Below are positions 43,656 through 51,571 of a DNA stretch of 64,000 bases, one piece after another. Under the pieces are notes generated by a model. The model was not told the origin of the DNA. It made no database searches and saw nothing but the letters and a program-made list of their open reading frames with translations. Every line of letters starts with the position of its first letter. Positions within the stretch are counted from its first letter, which is position 1. The position numbers were made by a program, and so were the translations under genes. The stretch lies in assembly GCA_030431455.1 (NCBI GenBank), contig JAUIJE010000010.1, forward strand, positions 1 through 64,000, in the 5' to 3' direction. The stretch comes from a bacterium. Lineage in GTDB: Bacteria; Myxococcota; UBA727; JAUIJE01.

Positions 43656-44123
43656 GTGATTGCCTCGTTGGTTCTGACCGCTGTGCTCGCGTCTGCGCCC
43701 GCCGCTGGCGAGGCCGAAGCCCCGTCGGCCGAGACCGAGGAGCCGGGGTTTTTCGCCACCAACTGGCCCACCGCGCTGCCGAACGATCTGCACCCGGAAA
43801 TCTATGACAAGCGGGTGTTCATCTGGGTGCTCGCCGGCGCGACCTGGCTCATCGGCGGGCACATCTGGGCGCCGGGCCTGGTGCTCACCGCCGAGGCCGG
43901 CGACGAGCACACCGACGAAGCGATCTGGGCCTGGCTGACCCAGCTGGCGCCGATTTGTCTGTGCGGCCCGTGCGGACCGATCTACGCGGTGTTCACCACG
44001 ATGTGGTTCGCCCCCGTGCGCACCATCCGGCTGTACGACGCGTTCGTGAAAAAGGGCGAGCGCACGACCGCGGCCCCGGACGCGCCCCCCACCGCCCAGC
44101 GGCCGGTGGCGATCCGGTTTTAG
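43656..44123 (+). CDS. Small exported membrane protein, paralog cluster member 2 (divergent)
   Basis: 155 aa, GTG start. Signal segment MIASLVLTAVLASAPAAG, then EEPGFFATNWPTALPNDLHP matching the family block, IWVLAGATWLIGGHIWAPGL (helix 1), TDEAIWAWLTQLAPICLCGP (TEAI-W box variant), and a second hydrophobic part with CLCGPCGPIYAVFTTMWFA. The C-terminus is short (VAIRF) and lacks the LPxM/AAY tail of the others. No Shine-Dalgarno sequence; a TATACC box lies 6 nt before the GTG. Function unknown. Confidence 0.72.
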   Translation: MIASLVLTAVLASAPAAGEAEAPSAETEEPGFFATNWPTALPNDLHPEIYDKRVFIWVLAGATWLIGGHIWAPGLVLTAEAGDEHTDEAIWAWLTQLAPICLCGPCGPIYAVFTTMWFAPVRTIRLYDAFVKKGERTTAAPDAPPTAQRPVAIRF

Positions 44124-44226
44124 ACCCGTTTGCCGACATTTTCGCGCGCGCCGGGGGCCCAAACCTCGACTCGCCCGTAGGACGGGGAGAGCAACGCCCG
44201 CCACCGCTCACCCCGAGGAGTTCGCC

Positions 44227-44865
44227 ATGTTTGCCCTTCCCTTGACCCTGGTGTTGTCCGCTGGCCTCGCCGGGGGCGCCACCGACGTCGCCAGCGCACA
44301 GCAGCGGGTCACCGCGCAGACCACCGCCACCGTCGGCACCCACGTGCGCGAGGCGGCCGCGTCACGCGCCACGACGCCACGGGTGGTGCTCACCGCCAGC
44401 GATGACGAGCGCGGCTTCATCGACAAGTACGTCCCGTTCATGATCGCCGACGAGCTCCATCCCGACGTCGACCAGAACCTCGTCGCGATGTACATCGTGT
44501 TCTTGCTGGCGGGTGAGTTCGCCGGGCCCCTGTGGATTCCCAAGCTCTTCGTCGACCTCGATCCCGGCCCCGACTACACCACCGAAGCCCTGATTTTGTG
44601 GATCAGCCACACCGCGGCCTTCGTGCTGAGCATCTTCCCGGGGTTTTACCTGTGCGGCACCGGCCTCATCGGTGCGCTCATCTGGGCCCTGTATTTGAAC
44701 CCCGTGGCCTACATCAACTCATTCAACCACCACGTCATCGTCGAGAACGGCATGGGCGGCAAGAACAGAAAGAAGAAGTCCAAAAAGCGCAAGGGTCGAC
44801 GCGGCGCGATGTTGTCGTTGCCGGCGATGCCACAGCTGGCGACGAGCACCGCCGCCGCCTACTGA
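44227..44865 (+). CDS. Small exported membrane protein, paralog cluster member 3
   Basis: 212 aa, ribosome site GAGGAG. Signal MFALPLTLVLSAGLAGGATD followed by a polar stretch, then DDERGFIDKYVPFMIADELH and PDVDQNLVAMYIVFLLAGEF, GPLWIPKLFVDLDPGPDYTT (the AGPLWIP and VDxGxDYxTEA core), TEALILWISHTAAFVLSIFP, and LYLNPVAYINSFNHHV. A Lys/Arg-rich linker (KNRKKKSKKRKGRRG) precedes the tail LSLPAMPQLATSTAAAY. Close to member 4 over the whole core. Function unknown. Confidence 0.75.
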   Translation: MFALPLTLVLSAGLAGGATDVASAQQRVTAQTTATVGTHVREAAASRATTPRVVLTASDDERGFIDKYVPFMIADELHPDVDQNLVAMYIVFLLAGEFAGPLWIPKLFVDLDPGPDYTTEALILWISHTAAFVLSIFPGFYLCGTGLIGALIWALYLNPVAYINSFNHHVIVENGMGGKNRKKKSKKRKGRRGAMLSLPAMPQLATSTAAAY

Positions 44866-44896
44866 TTCGTGCTTTCTCTGCTCCACCGAACACGCT

Positions 44897-44927
44897 AACA
44901 GCCCCCCATCTGACATGGAGGGCTGTT
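44897..44927 (+). promoter_or_regulatory. Hairpin sequestering the ribosome site of paralog 4
   Basis: A 13-bp stem with one mismatch (44897-44909 with 44915-44927) and a 5-nt loop CTGAC. The 3' arm contains the ribosome site GGAGGG, and the GTG start begins immediately after the stem at 44928. No T-run follows, so it is less likely to be a terminator. It could block translation until opened by heat, a protein or an upstream ribosome. Confidence 0.6.
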
Positions 44928-45557
44928 GTGTTGACTCATCTTTTGCTGACTGTTGCGTTGTCTGGTCCTGCCCCGGCGATGACGATGTCCCCACACGCGG
45001 GCATGAGCCAGGAACAAAGCGCTCACCTCGCCGACGGCGTGTCGGACATCGTGGCCACGGAGTCGCGCGCGACCACGCAACAAAAGCGCGTCGTCCAGGT
45101 GGCCAAGGACGGTGACCGTGACTTCATCGCGACCTACTTCCCGTTCACCCTGCCCGACAACCTGCACCCCGCGCTCGAGGAAGACCTGGTCGTGCTGTGG
45201 TTGGTGCACGCCATCCTCGGCTGGGCCGCCGGCCCCCTCTGGATTCCGTCGGCCATCGCCAAGGTGGACACCGGGGACGACTACCAGACCGAAGCGATCA
45301 TCAACTGGCTCATCCACACCATTCCGTTGGTGGCCAACGCCATCGCCTACGTGCCCATCGTGGGTTGGGCGATCTTCGTGTTGAACTGCGTGCAGTACTT
45401 CTACCTGTACCCAGTGGCGACGTTCAGCCAGGTGACCTACCACGCCACCGGCGGTGGCGGCGGCAAACGCAAGCGCAAGAAGTCCGCGCTCAAGGACCTG
45501 CCCGGCATGCCCAGCTTCGCCCAAGCGAACGTGCCCGCGGCGGGCCACGCCTACTGA
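44928..45557 (+). CDS. Small exported membrane protein, paralog cluster member 4
   Basis: 209 aa, GTG start placed by GGAGGG 5-6 nt upstream. Signal VLTHLLLTVALSGPAPA. Core: GDRDFIATYFPFTLPDNLHP, LEEDLVVLWLVHAILGWAAG, PLWIPSAIAKVDTGDDYQTE, AIINWLIHTIPLVANAIAYV, then NCVQYFYLYPVATFSQVTYH. Lys/Arg linker GGGKRKRKKSALKD and tail DLPGMPSFAQANVPAAGHAY. The ribosome site is buried in a hairpin. A strong terminator follows at 45598. No function assigned. Confidence 0.78.
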   Translation: MLTHLLLTVALSGPAPAMTMSPHAGMSQEQSAHLADGVSDIVATESRATTQQKRVVQVAKDGDRDFIATYFPFTLPDNLHPALEEDLVVLWLVHAILGWAAGPLWIPSAIAKVDTGDDYQTEAIINWLIHTIPLVANAIAYVPIVGWAIFVLNCVQYFYLYPVATFSQVTYHATGGGGGKRKRKKSALKDLPGMPSFAQANVPAAGHAY

Positions 45558-45597
45558 GCGACGACGCCCGCGGCGCACGCCGCCCGGGCATTGGATC

Positions 45598-45624
45598 AAA
45601 CGCGGCCGGCCCCGGCCGCGTTTT
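45598..45624 (+). terminator. Intrinsic terminator after paralog 4
   Basis: Stem CGCGGCCGG (45601-45609) with CCGGCCGCG (45612-45620), extended by AAA/TTT, then TTTTCCTTTT. Confidence 0.93.
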
Positions 45625-45658
45625 CCTTTTGGGGGCCCAGTCGTGGTAACTACGAGGC

Positions 45659-46690
45659 GTGATGGGGCGCGGTTTGTCGTTGATTTGCCTGGGCTTGGCG
45701 CTGGTCGGGCCCGCTTCGGGCCGTGCCCAAGACGCTGACGGCGCCGGCGCGCCCGCTCCCGCCGACCCCGCGCCCGCCCCCGCCGACCCCGCGCCCGCGG
45801 CGGACCCCGAGCCCGCCGAAGCCCCCAAAGCCCTCCCCAGCCTGCTCATCCTCCCCATCCGCCCCGCCGCCGGGGTCGAAGAGGACACCACCAAGATCCT
45901 GGACGACCTCGCCGCCGTGCACATGGAAAAGCACAAAGACCACCTCGACGTCACCGCCTACGACGACGTCAAACAGGTGCTCGACCTGCAAGGGGAAAAA
46001 CACGGGCTCGGCTGCGACGAGGCGAGCTGCCTCGCCGACCTCGCCGGGGCCCTTGGCGCGCGCTACATCGTGACCGGGCGGCTGGGCAAGCTTGGCAGCA
46101 ATTACATTTTGACAATGTCCCTGTTTGACTCGGACGAGGCCGACAGTGTGGCCCGGGGCAAAGCCAGCGCCGACGACCTCGGCAGAATCGGCGACAAGAT
46201 CCCGGCCATCCTCGACCAGCTCGTGGGGCCGCTGGGCGTGGTCACCGCTGCGCCCCCCGCCACCACCGAGCCGGTGAGCACGCCCCCCGCCCAGGCAGAG
46301 ACGCCCCCCGCCGAGGCCGATCCCCCGGCGTCGAAAAGACCGCGCCCCGCGCCCCTGCCCCCGCCCGACCCCCCCACCGAGGGCGGGTTCAACTGGTTGG
46401 CGATCGGAGGCGGGGCCGCCGGCCTCTGTGCGGGTTGCGGCCTGATGGCGGCCGGCACCTGCTTCGACCTCACCAACTGGGGGTGCAGCGGCTGCCTGCC
46501 CGGCGCGGCCGGGGGCAACGGCGCGCTCGACGCCATGGACTTCATCGGGCCCGGCATCTGTGCGGTCGGGCTGGTGCCCTGCGTGGCCGGCCTCGGCGCG
46601 CTCGGCTTTTCCTATTCGCCCGGCGAGGAGCCAGCGCCCCGGCGCGAACGCGATCGAGACCGCCGAGACGACGAGGAGGCGGTGCGATGA
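45659..46690 (+). CDS. Membrane protein of the repeated module, copy 1 (A1)
   Basis: 343 aa. GTG at 45659 (ATG at 45662 is the alternative); TAACTA lies 6 nt before the GTG. Signal MGRGLSLICLGLALVGPASG, then an Ala/Pro/Asp-rich linker. Residues ~65-190 form a domain beginning LLILPIRPAAGVEEDTTKIL with VTAYDDVKQVLDLQGEKHGL and ARYIVTGRLGKLGSNYIL, like TolB-N/CsgG-type periplasmic domains. After a Pro-rich spacer, a C-terminal module with two hydrophobic segments (CGLMAAGTCFDLTNWGC; GPGICAVGLVPCVAGLGALG). Overlaps the lipoprotein partner gene (ATGA). Confidence 0.78.
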   Translation: MMGRGLSLICLGLALVGPASGRAQDADGAGAPAPADPAPAPADPAPAADPEPAEAPKALPSLLILPIRPAAGVEEDTTKILDDLAAVHMEKHKDHLDVTAYDDVKQVLDLQGEKHGLGCDEASCLADLAGALGARYIVTGRLGKLGSNYILTMSLFDSDEADSVARGKASADDLGRIGDKIPAILDQLVGPLGVVTAAPPATTEPVSTPPAQAETPPAEADPPASKRPRPAPLPPPDPPTEGGFNWLAIGGGAAGLCAGCGLMAAGTCFDLTNWGCSGCLPGAAGGNGALDAMDFIGPGICAVGLVPCVAGLGALGFSYSPGEEPAPRRERDRDRRDDEEAVR

Positions 46691-47112
46691 TGCGCCTGGT
46701 CATCGTCACCACAATGCTGTTGCTCTGTGCCCTGGGGGGCACGGTGGCGTGCAGCATCCTCGATGGGGTGGGGTTGATTCACACCGACGGTGGGTTCGTC
46801 CCCTGCAACATCGCGACCCACCAAGAGGCGGTGGACCAAGACGGCATCTCGCGCTGCTGTGTGATCGACAACGCGGTGGATTCGTTGGCCGCGGGGGAGA
46901 CGACGTCCTGCGATGCCGCGTCCTGCCTGGTGTTGTCCACCGGCCTCGACGCGGTGCGGGTGCAGTGCTGTGACGTCGCCGACGAGCAGCCCTACAAGCA
47001 GGACGCCACCGACAGCGAAGGCCACTGCTGCGAGCCCCTCGACGCGGTCAGCGCGGAATGCCGCGACGAAGGGACCTGCGTGCTCCGCGACACCAACACG
47101 GTGGACTGCTGA
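46687..47112 (+). CDS. Cys-rich lipoprotein of the repeated module, copy 1 (B1)
   Basis: 141 aa. Signal MMRLVIVTTMLLLCALGGTVAC with lipobox. The mature part has CC pairs (SRCCVIDN, VQCCDVADEQPYKQDATDSE, GHCCEPLDAVSAECRDEGTC). The unit VQCC...CC...ECRDEGxC is shared with B2 at 48104. Its stop overlaps the next gene (TGATG), so translation of A2 is coupled. Function unknown. Confidence 0.78.
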   Translation: MMRLVIVTTMLLLCALGGTVACSILDGVGLIHTDGGFVPCNIATHQEAVDQDGISRCCVIDNAVDSLAAGETTSCDAASCLVLSTGLDAVRVQCCDVADEQPYKQDATDSEGHCCEPLDAVSAECRDEGTCVLRDTNTVDC

Positions 47113-48107
47113 TGGGCCTGCCCCGCGGTCCCTGGCCGTGGCTCGTCGTCGTCGCCGCGCTGGGGACCAGCCCGGTCGCGGCCCAAGCAGACGCGGGGCC
47201 CGAAGACGCGGGGCCCGAAGAAGCGGGGCCCGAAGAAGCGCCCCCTGAAGAAGCGCCCTCTGAAGAAGCGGGGCCCGAAGCAGCGGCCCCCGAAGCAGCG
47301 CCCCCCGCAGAAACGCCCGCGCCCCCCGAGACCGCGCCGGCGCCGCCCCCCCCCGCGCCGCGGCCCCCCGCGGGCAAGCCGGCGGTGTTGGTGCTCAACG
47401 TGCAGCCAGCGGCCGGTGTCACCGTCGACACCACCCGGCTGTTGGACGACCTGGTGGCCGTGCACATGGACACCAAGGAGGCGCGGTTGGACGTCACCGC
47501 CTACAACGACGTCAAGCAGATGCTCGACCTCGAGGGGGAGAAGCAACAGGCCGGCTGCGACCAAGCCGCTTGCCTCAGTGACATTGCGGGGGCGATGGGC
47601 GCCCAGTACGTGATCAGCGGCCGGCTGGGCAAGCTCGGCACCCGCTACCTGTTGACGTTCACGCTGTTCGATTCCACCGCCGCCGACAACCTCGCCCGGG
47701 TCAACGTCAACGTCGACTCCCTCGACGAACTCACCACCCGCATCCCCCCCGCCCTCGACGAGCTGGTGGGGGCCATCCCCGTCGACGGGGCCGTCGCCCC
47801 CGCCCCGGTCCCCGCCGCCGACCCGGTCGACGACGGAGAAGCGAACTTCTGGGCCATCGGAACCTCGGGTGGTCTCGCCGCCTGCGGGGGCTTGCTCATG
47901 GCCGGCGGGGTGGGGTTTGACCTCATCAACTACTGGGGCGCGGTCGCCGACCCCAACAACCTGCGCGGGGCCAACGGCACCTTCGATCCCCAGGACGTCG
48001 TCGGGCCGCTGGCCTGCGGGTGCGGGGGGCTTGTGGTGTTGAGCGGGCTCGCGTTGTTCCCGCTGTGGACCTCAGAGGGCGACGCCCAGACCGGGGACAC
48101 CGAATGA
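47112..48107 (+). CDS. Membrane protein of the repeated module, copy 2 (A2)
   Basis: 331 aa. Signal MGLPRGPWPWLVVVAALGTS, then Ala/Pro/Glu repeats (AGPEE units) followed by LVLNVQPAAGVTVDTTRLLD, VTAYNDVKQMLDLEGEKQQA and AQYVISGRLGKLGTRYLLTF: the same domain as A1 and clearly paralogous. C-terminal module ACGGLLMAGGVGFDLINYWG, NGTFDPQDVVGPLACGCGGL, LALFPLWTSEGD. Overlaps B2 by ATGA. Membrane topology and partner are inferred. Confidence 0.78.
   Translation: MGLPRGPWPWLVVVAALGTSPVAAQADAGPEDAGPEEAGPEEAPPEEAPSEEAGPEAAAPEAAPPAETPAPPETAPAPPPPAPRPPAGKPAVLVLNVQPAAGVTVDTTRLLDDLVAVHMDTKEARLDVTAYNDVKQMLDLEGEKQQAGCDQAACLSDIAGAMGAQYVISGRLGKLGTRYLLTFTLFDSTAADNLARVNVNVDSLDELTTRIPPALDELVGAIPVDGAVAPAPVPAADPVDDGEANFWAIGTSGGLAACGGLLMAGGVGFDLINYWGAVADPNNLRGANGTFDPQDVVGPLACGCGGLVVLSGLALFPLWTSEGDAQTGDTE
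47193..47312 (+). repeat. 15-bp repeats in A2 (eight units)
   Basis: Eight in-frame units of GCGGGGCCCGAAGAA and close variants run from 47193 to 47312, encoding the AGPEE/APPEE linker between signal peptide and folded domain. Confidence 0.85.
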
Positions 48108-48700
48108 ACACCTGTCGCGTCCTGTGGCTGCTGGCCTTGGCCCCGTTGTGCGGGTGCGGTCTGGCCGATGCCTTCTGGATGAGCCCGTTGCCCTTCGGCG
48201 TCGCCGTGGTGGCCTGCGAGGACGGCGTCGCCGAGCTCGCCTACGAGATCGACGAAGGCGAGTATTACTGTTGCTTCTACGGAAACGATGACGGTCAGCT
48301 CGCGGTGGCCAACGCATACAGCTGCGCCTCCCCCGGGGGCATCGACCGCGAGTGCGTCATTCAGGGCATCGTCGACGACGAAGCCCAGATTCAATGCTGC
48401 GCCGAGAACGAAACCACGCGATACGACGACGAAGCCGACGTGGAGCGATGCTGCAACCAAGACAGCGTCGACGGGGTGGTGGAGTGTCGCGACGAAGGGG
48501 GCTGCCGCTACGACCCCGACACCGAAAACGCTGTGTGTTGTCCCGAGGGCGAGGCGCGGTTGGTGGTCACCGACGTGGTGGTGGGCGGGGATGACCAGAC
48601 CGAAGTCCAATGCTGCCAACAAGGGGGCGTCACCGCGTACAGCTGCGACGGCGATCCGTGCGTCCTGAACGACGGCAACATCATCTGCGGTCCCCAATGA
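48104..48700 (+). CDS. Cys-rich lipoprotein of the repeated module, copy 2 (B2)
   Basis: 198 aa. Signal MNTCRVLWLLALAPLCGC with lipobox. Mature part has many CC pairs: EYYCCFYGNDD, QIQCCAENETTRYDDEADVE, RCCNQDSVDGVVECRDEGGC, VCCPEG, VQCCQQGGVTAY. It looks like B1 with extra repeat units (VQCC-x-Y-x-D...CC...ECRDEGGC). Start overlaps A2 (ATGA) and the stop overlaps the SDR gene (ATGA). Function unknown. Confidence 0.78.
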   Translation: MNTCRVLWLLALAPLCGCGLADAFWMSPLPFGVAVVACEDGVAELAYEIDEGEYYCCFYGNDDGQLAVANAYSCASPGGIDRECVIQGIVDDEAQIQCCAENETTRYDDEADVERCCNQDSVDGVVECRDEGGCRYDPDTENAVCCPEGEARLVVTDVVVGGDDQTEVQCCQQGGVTAYSCDGDPCVLNDGNIICGPQ

Positions 48701-49410
48701 CCCTGCGCGTGCTCATCACCGGCGGGTCCCGCGGCATCGGACGCGCCCTCGTCACCGGGTTCCAACAAGCCGGGCACACCGTCGCCACCTGCGCCACCAC
48801 CCGGGAGGGCGCAGAGCGCTCTTTGGCCACCTACGCCGCCGCCTGTGACGTCACCGACCCCGACCAGGTGCAGGCCTTCGTCGACGACGCGGCCCGGGCC
48901 CTGGGCGGCCTCGACGTGGTCGTCAACAACGCGGGGGTGGCCGGGGCCGACCCCGACGAGCCCGGCGCCCGGCGCGCCCATTTTGCCCGGCTCATCGACA
49001 CCAACCTGTACGGCACCGTGCACGTCACCGAGGCCGCCCTCGCCCACCTGCCGGACCAGGGCCGCGTCATCCAGATCGCCTCCGTGCTCGCCCTGCGCGG
49101 GGTCCCGGACCAGACCGCCTACTGCGCGGCCAAACACGCGGTGCTCGGCTATACCCGGGCATTGGCATTGCGTCTGGCCCCGCGCGGCATCACCGCCAAT
49201 GTCATTTGTCCCGGCTGGGTCGACACCGACATGGCCCACGATCGGGCCGCGCAGATGGGGGTCAGCCCCGCCGACCTCGCCGCCACCGTGCCCCTGGGGC
49301 GCATGGCCACCGGACAAGACGTGACCGGCTTGGCGCTGTTTTTGGCCTCAAGCGCGGGGGCGCACATCACCGGCCAAGCCTGGGCCGTCGACGGGGGGGC
49401 CACGGCATGA
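48697..49410 (+). CDS. Short-chain dehydrogenase/reductase
   Basis: 237 aa. NAD(P)-binding GGSRGIGR at residues 9-16, NNAG near residue 75, catalytic Ser in QIASVLALRG and YCAAKHA (YxxxK). Final GxAWAVDGG is typical of SDRs of the FabG type. Most related enzymes act on 3-ketoacyl-ACP or sugars/steroids; substrate here is unknown. Translationally coupled to B2 and to the following transporter gene (both ATGA). Confidence 0.9.
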   Translation: MTLRVLITGGSRGIGRALVTGFQQAGHTVATCATTREGAERSLATYAAACDVTDPDQVQAFVDDAARALGGLDVVVNNAGVAGADPDEPGARRAHFARLIDTNLYGTVHVTEAALAHLPDQGRVIQIASVLALRGVPDQTAYCAAKHAVLGYTRALALRLAPRGITANVICPGWVDTDMAHDRAAQMGVSPADLAATVPLGRMATGQDVTGLALFLASSAGAHITGQAWAVDGGATA

Positions 49411-51569
49411 GCGCGTCGGGCCTGGCCACCATCGATGTGGTCATCATTGTGCTGTACGTGCTGTTCGCGTTGGTGATCGGCTCGCTCTTCTTTAAGCAGG
49501 CGAGCGAAGGGGTCACGGGCTTTTTTGTCGGCGACCGCAAGCTGCCCTGGTGGATCACGGGCACGTCCATCGTGGCCACCACCTTCGCGGCCGACACCCC
49601 CCTGGCGGTGGCGGGCATCGTCGCCGCCGACGGCATCAGCGGCAACTGGATCTGGTGGTGCTGGGCCATCGCCCACGTGTCCGCGACCTTCTTCTTCGCC
49701 AAGCTGTGGCGCCGCAGCGGCGTCATCACCGACGCCGAGATCACCGAGCTGCGCTACGCCGGGCGCCCCGCCGCCGGGCTGCGCGCGTTCAAGGCCATCT
49801 ACTTCGGCATCTTCATCAACTGCCTGACCATGGCCTGGGTCATCGCGGCCATGGTCAAGCTGTCCATCGCGTTTTTCCCCGGGGTCGAACCCTCGACCGT
49901 CATCACCCTCTGCATCCTCGTGTCCGTGGCCTACACCACCCTCGGCGGGTTCCGCGGGGTGGTCATCACCGACGTGGTGCAGTTCGCCATGGGCATGGTC
50001 GGCTCGGTGATCGTGGCCTGGCTCGCGGTCGACGCCCTCGGGGGCATCGGCGAGCCCGGCCAGGCCGCGGGGCTCATCGGCCGGCTCGACGCGGTGGCGA
50101 AAGAGACCGGCACCCAGCTCGGCGACATCCTCGACTTCATGCCCCGCGCCGACCACCCCACCATCCCGCTGGTGTACTTCGTGGTGCTGCTCGTGGCCGG
50201 GTGGTGGCGGTACGCGGAGGGCAGCGGCTACGTCGTGCAACGCTTGGCCGCCTCGAAGAACGAAGCCCACGCCCAAGCCGCGAGCCTGTGGTTCTCGGTG
50301 GCGCACAACGCCCTGCGCCCCTGGCCCTGGATCCTGGTCGGGCTCTGCGGCTTGGTGGTCTACCCCAAGATCGCCACCGAGGATGCGCTCACCCAATCTG
50401 TGGTCGTGCAGACCACCGCGGGTGACGTGCCGGTGACGCTCACCTTCGCTCCCCTGGAGCTGTCCCAAGAGAACACCATCACCGCCGCCGGCGTGCCGTT
50501 CACCTCGTGCGCGGCCACCCTCGATGGCACCCCCGTCGACTGTGCGGTGCAAAGCGGCACCCTCACCATCACCGTGCCCCCGTGGCCCGACGGGGGCGTG
50601 CGGCAGCTGGGCGTCGCCGCCGACGCAGGCCCGCCCACCACCATCGATGTGCCGCTGGTGCTCAAGGACCGCGAGCTTGCCTATCCATTGTTGATGAAGC
50701 GCGTGTTGCCCGCGGGCTTGCTCGGCCTGGTCATCGCCAGCCTGCTCGCCGCGTTCATGAGCACCATCGACACCCACACCAACTGGGGCGCGTCCTATCT
50801 CGTCACCGACGTGTACCGGCGCTTTTTCGCCCCCGAGAAAAGCGAAGCCCACTACGTCTGGGTCTCGCGCGCCTGCATCGTGCTCATGGCCGTGCTCGCC
50901 GGGGTCACGGCCACGTTCATCGGCAACATCGCCTCGGTGTGGCGCTTCATCGTGACCCTCGGCGCGGGCCTTGGGTCGGTGAGCGCGGCCCGGTGGTACT
51001 GGCACCGCGTGACCCCCCACGCCGAGTTCGGCGCGCTGGGCGTCACCACCCTCACCGCGGTGGGGCTCGAATTGTTCTGTACGGAAAAACTCTTCGGGAT
51101 GGACAACCAACTGTTCGTCGTCGCCGTGCCCGCGTGGGTCAAGATCCTCATCGTGGCCGGCGCGTCCCTCGCGGTCTGGATCCCGGTGGCGCTGTTCGGT
51201 CCGCAAAATCCCGACGCGACCGTGCGCGCGTTCGCGGCCCGGGTGCGTCCGCCCGGCCCCGGCTGGCGCGGGCTGCGCCCCGATGGGCCCACCGACGACG
51301 ACGACGCGCTCGGCCCCAAGGTGCTGCGCTTTTTCGTGGGGGTCGCGGTGGTGTTCGGGGTCTTGTTCGGCACCGGCGAAATGTTGCTGGGGGACGCGCT
51401 CACAGGCGTGGTCCCGCTCGGCGTCGCGGTGGCCGGCTTTGTGTGGCTGTTGCGCTCTGGGGGCACCGACGGCGTGGACCTCGACGACGACCGGCCTCTT
51501 CACGGCCAGGGCGCGACCGACTCCCCCGTGGCCATCCCCGCGGGCGACGACGACCCCGGCCCGGGCTGA
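49407..51569 (+). CDS. Sodium:solute symporter (SSS family) with extracytoplasmic insert
   Basis: 720 aa, about 14 membrane helices. Family features: TGFFVGDRKLPWWITGTSIV, FAADTPLAVAG, DAEITELRY, YTTLGGFRGVVITDVVQF, and ASLLAAFMSTIDTHTNWGAS. Most members of the family have ~500-600 aa. An unusual insert (~residues 330-420) between two helices is beta-rich and contains two Cys (SCAATLDGTPVDC), probably outside the membrane and possibly disulfide-linked. The C-terminus is Asp-rich. Start overlaps the SDR gene (ATGA). Substrate unknown; the operon context does not settle it. Confidence 0.9.
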   Translation: MSASGLATIDVVIIVLYVLFALVIGSLFFKQASEGVTGFFVGDRKLPWWITGTSIVATTFAADTPLAVAGIVAADGISGNWIWWCWAIAHVSATFFFAKLWRRSGVITDAEITELRYAGRPAAGLRAFKAIYFGIFINCLTMAWVIAAMVKLSIAFFPGVEPSTVITLCILVSVAYTTLGGFRGVVITDVVQFAMGMVGSVIVAWLAVDALGGIGEPGQAAGLIGRLDAVAKETGTQLGDILDFMPRADHPTIPLVYFVVLLVAGWWRYAEGSGYVVQRLAASKNEAHAQAASLWFSVAHNALRPWPWILVGLCGLVVYPKIATEDALTQSVVVQTTAGDVPVTLTFAPLELSQENTITAAGVPFTSCAATLDGTPVDCAVQSGTLTITVPPWPDGGVRQLGVAADAGPPTTIDVPLVLKDRELAYPLLMKRVLPAGLLGLVIASLLAAFMSTIDTHTNWGASYLVTDVYRRFFAPEKSEAHYVWVSRACIVLMAVLAGVTATFIGNIASVWRFIVTLGAGLGSVSAARWYWHRVTPHAEFGALGVTTLTAVGLELFCTEKLFGMDNQLFVVAVPAWVKILIVAGASLAVWIPVALFGPQNPDATVRAFAARVRPPGPGWRGLRPDGPTDDDDALGPKVLRFFVGVAVVFGVLFGTGEMLLGDALTGVVPLGVAVAGFVWLLRSGGTDGVDLDDDRPLHGQGATDSPVAIPAGDDDPGPG

Positions 51570-51571
51570 GG

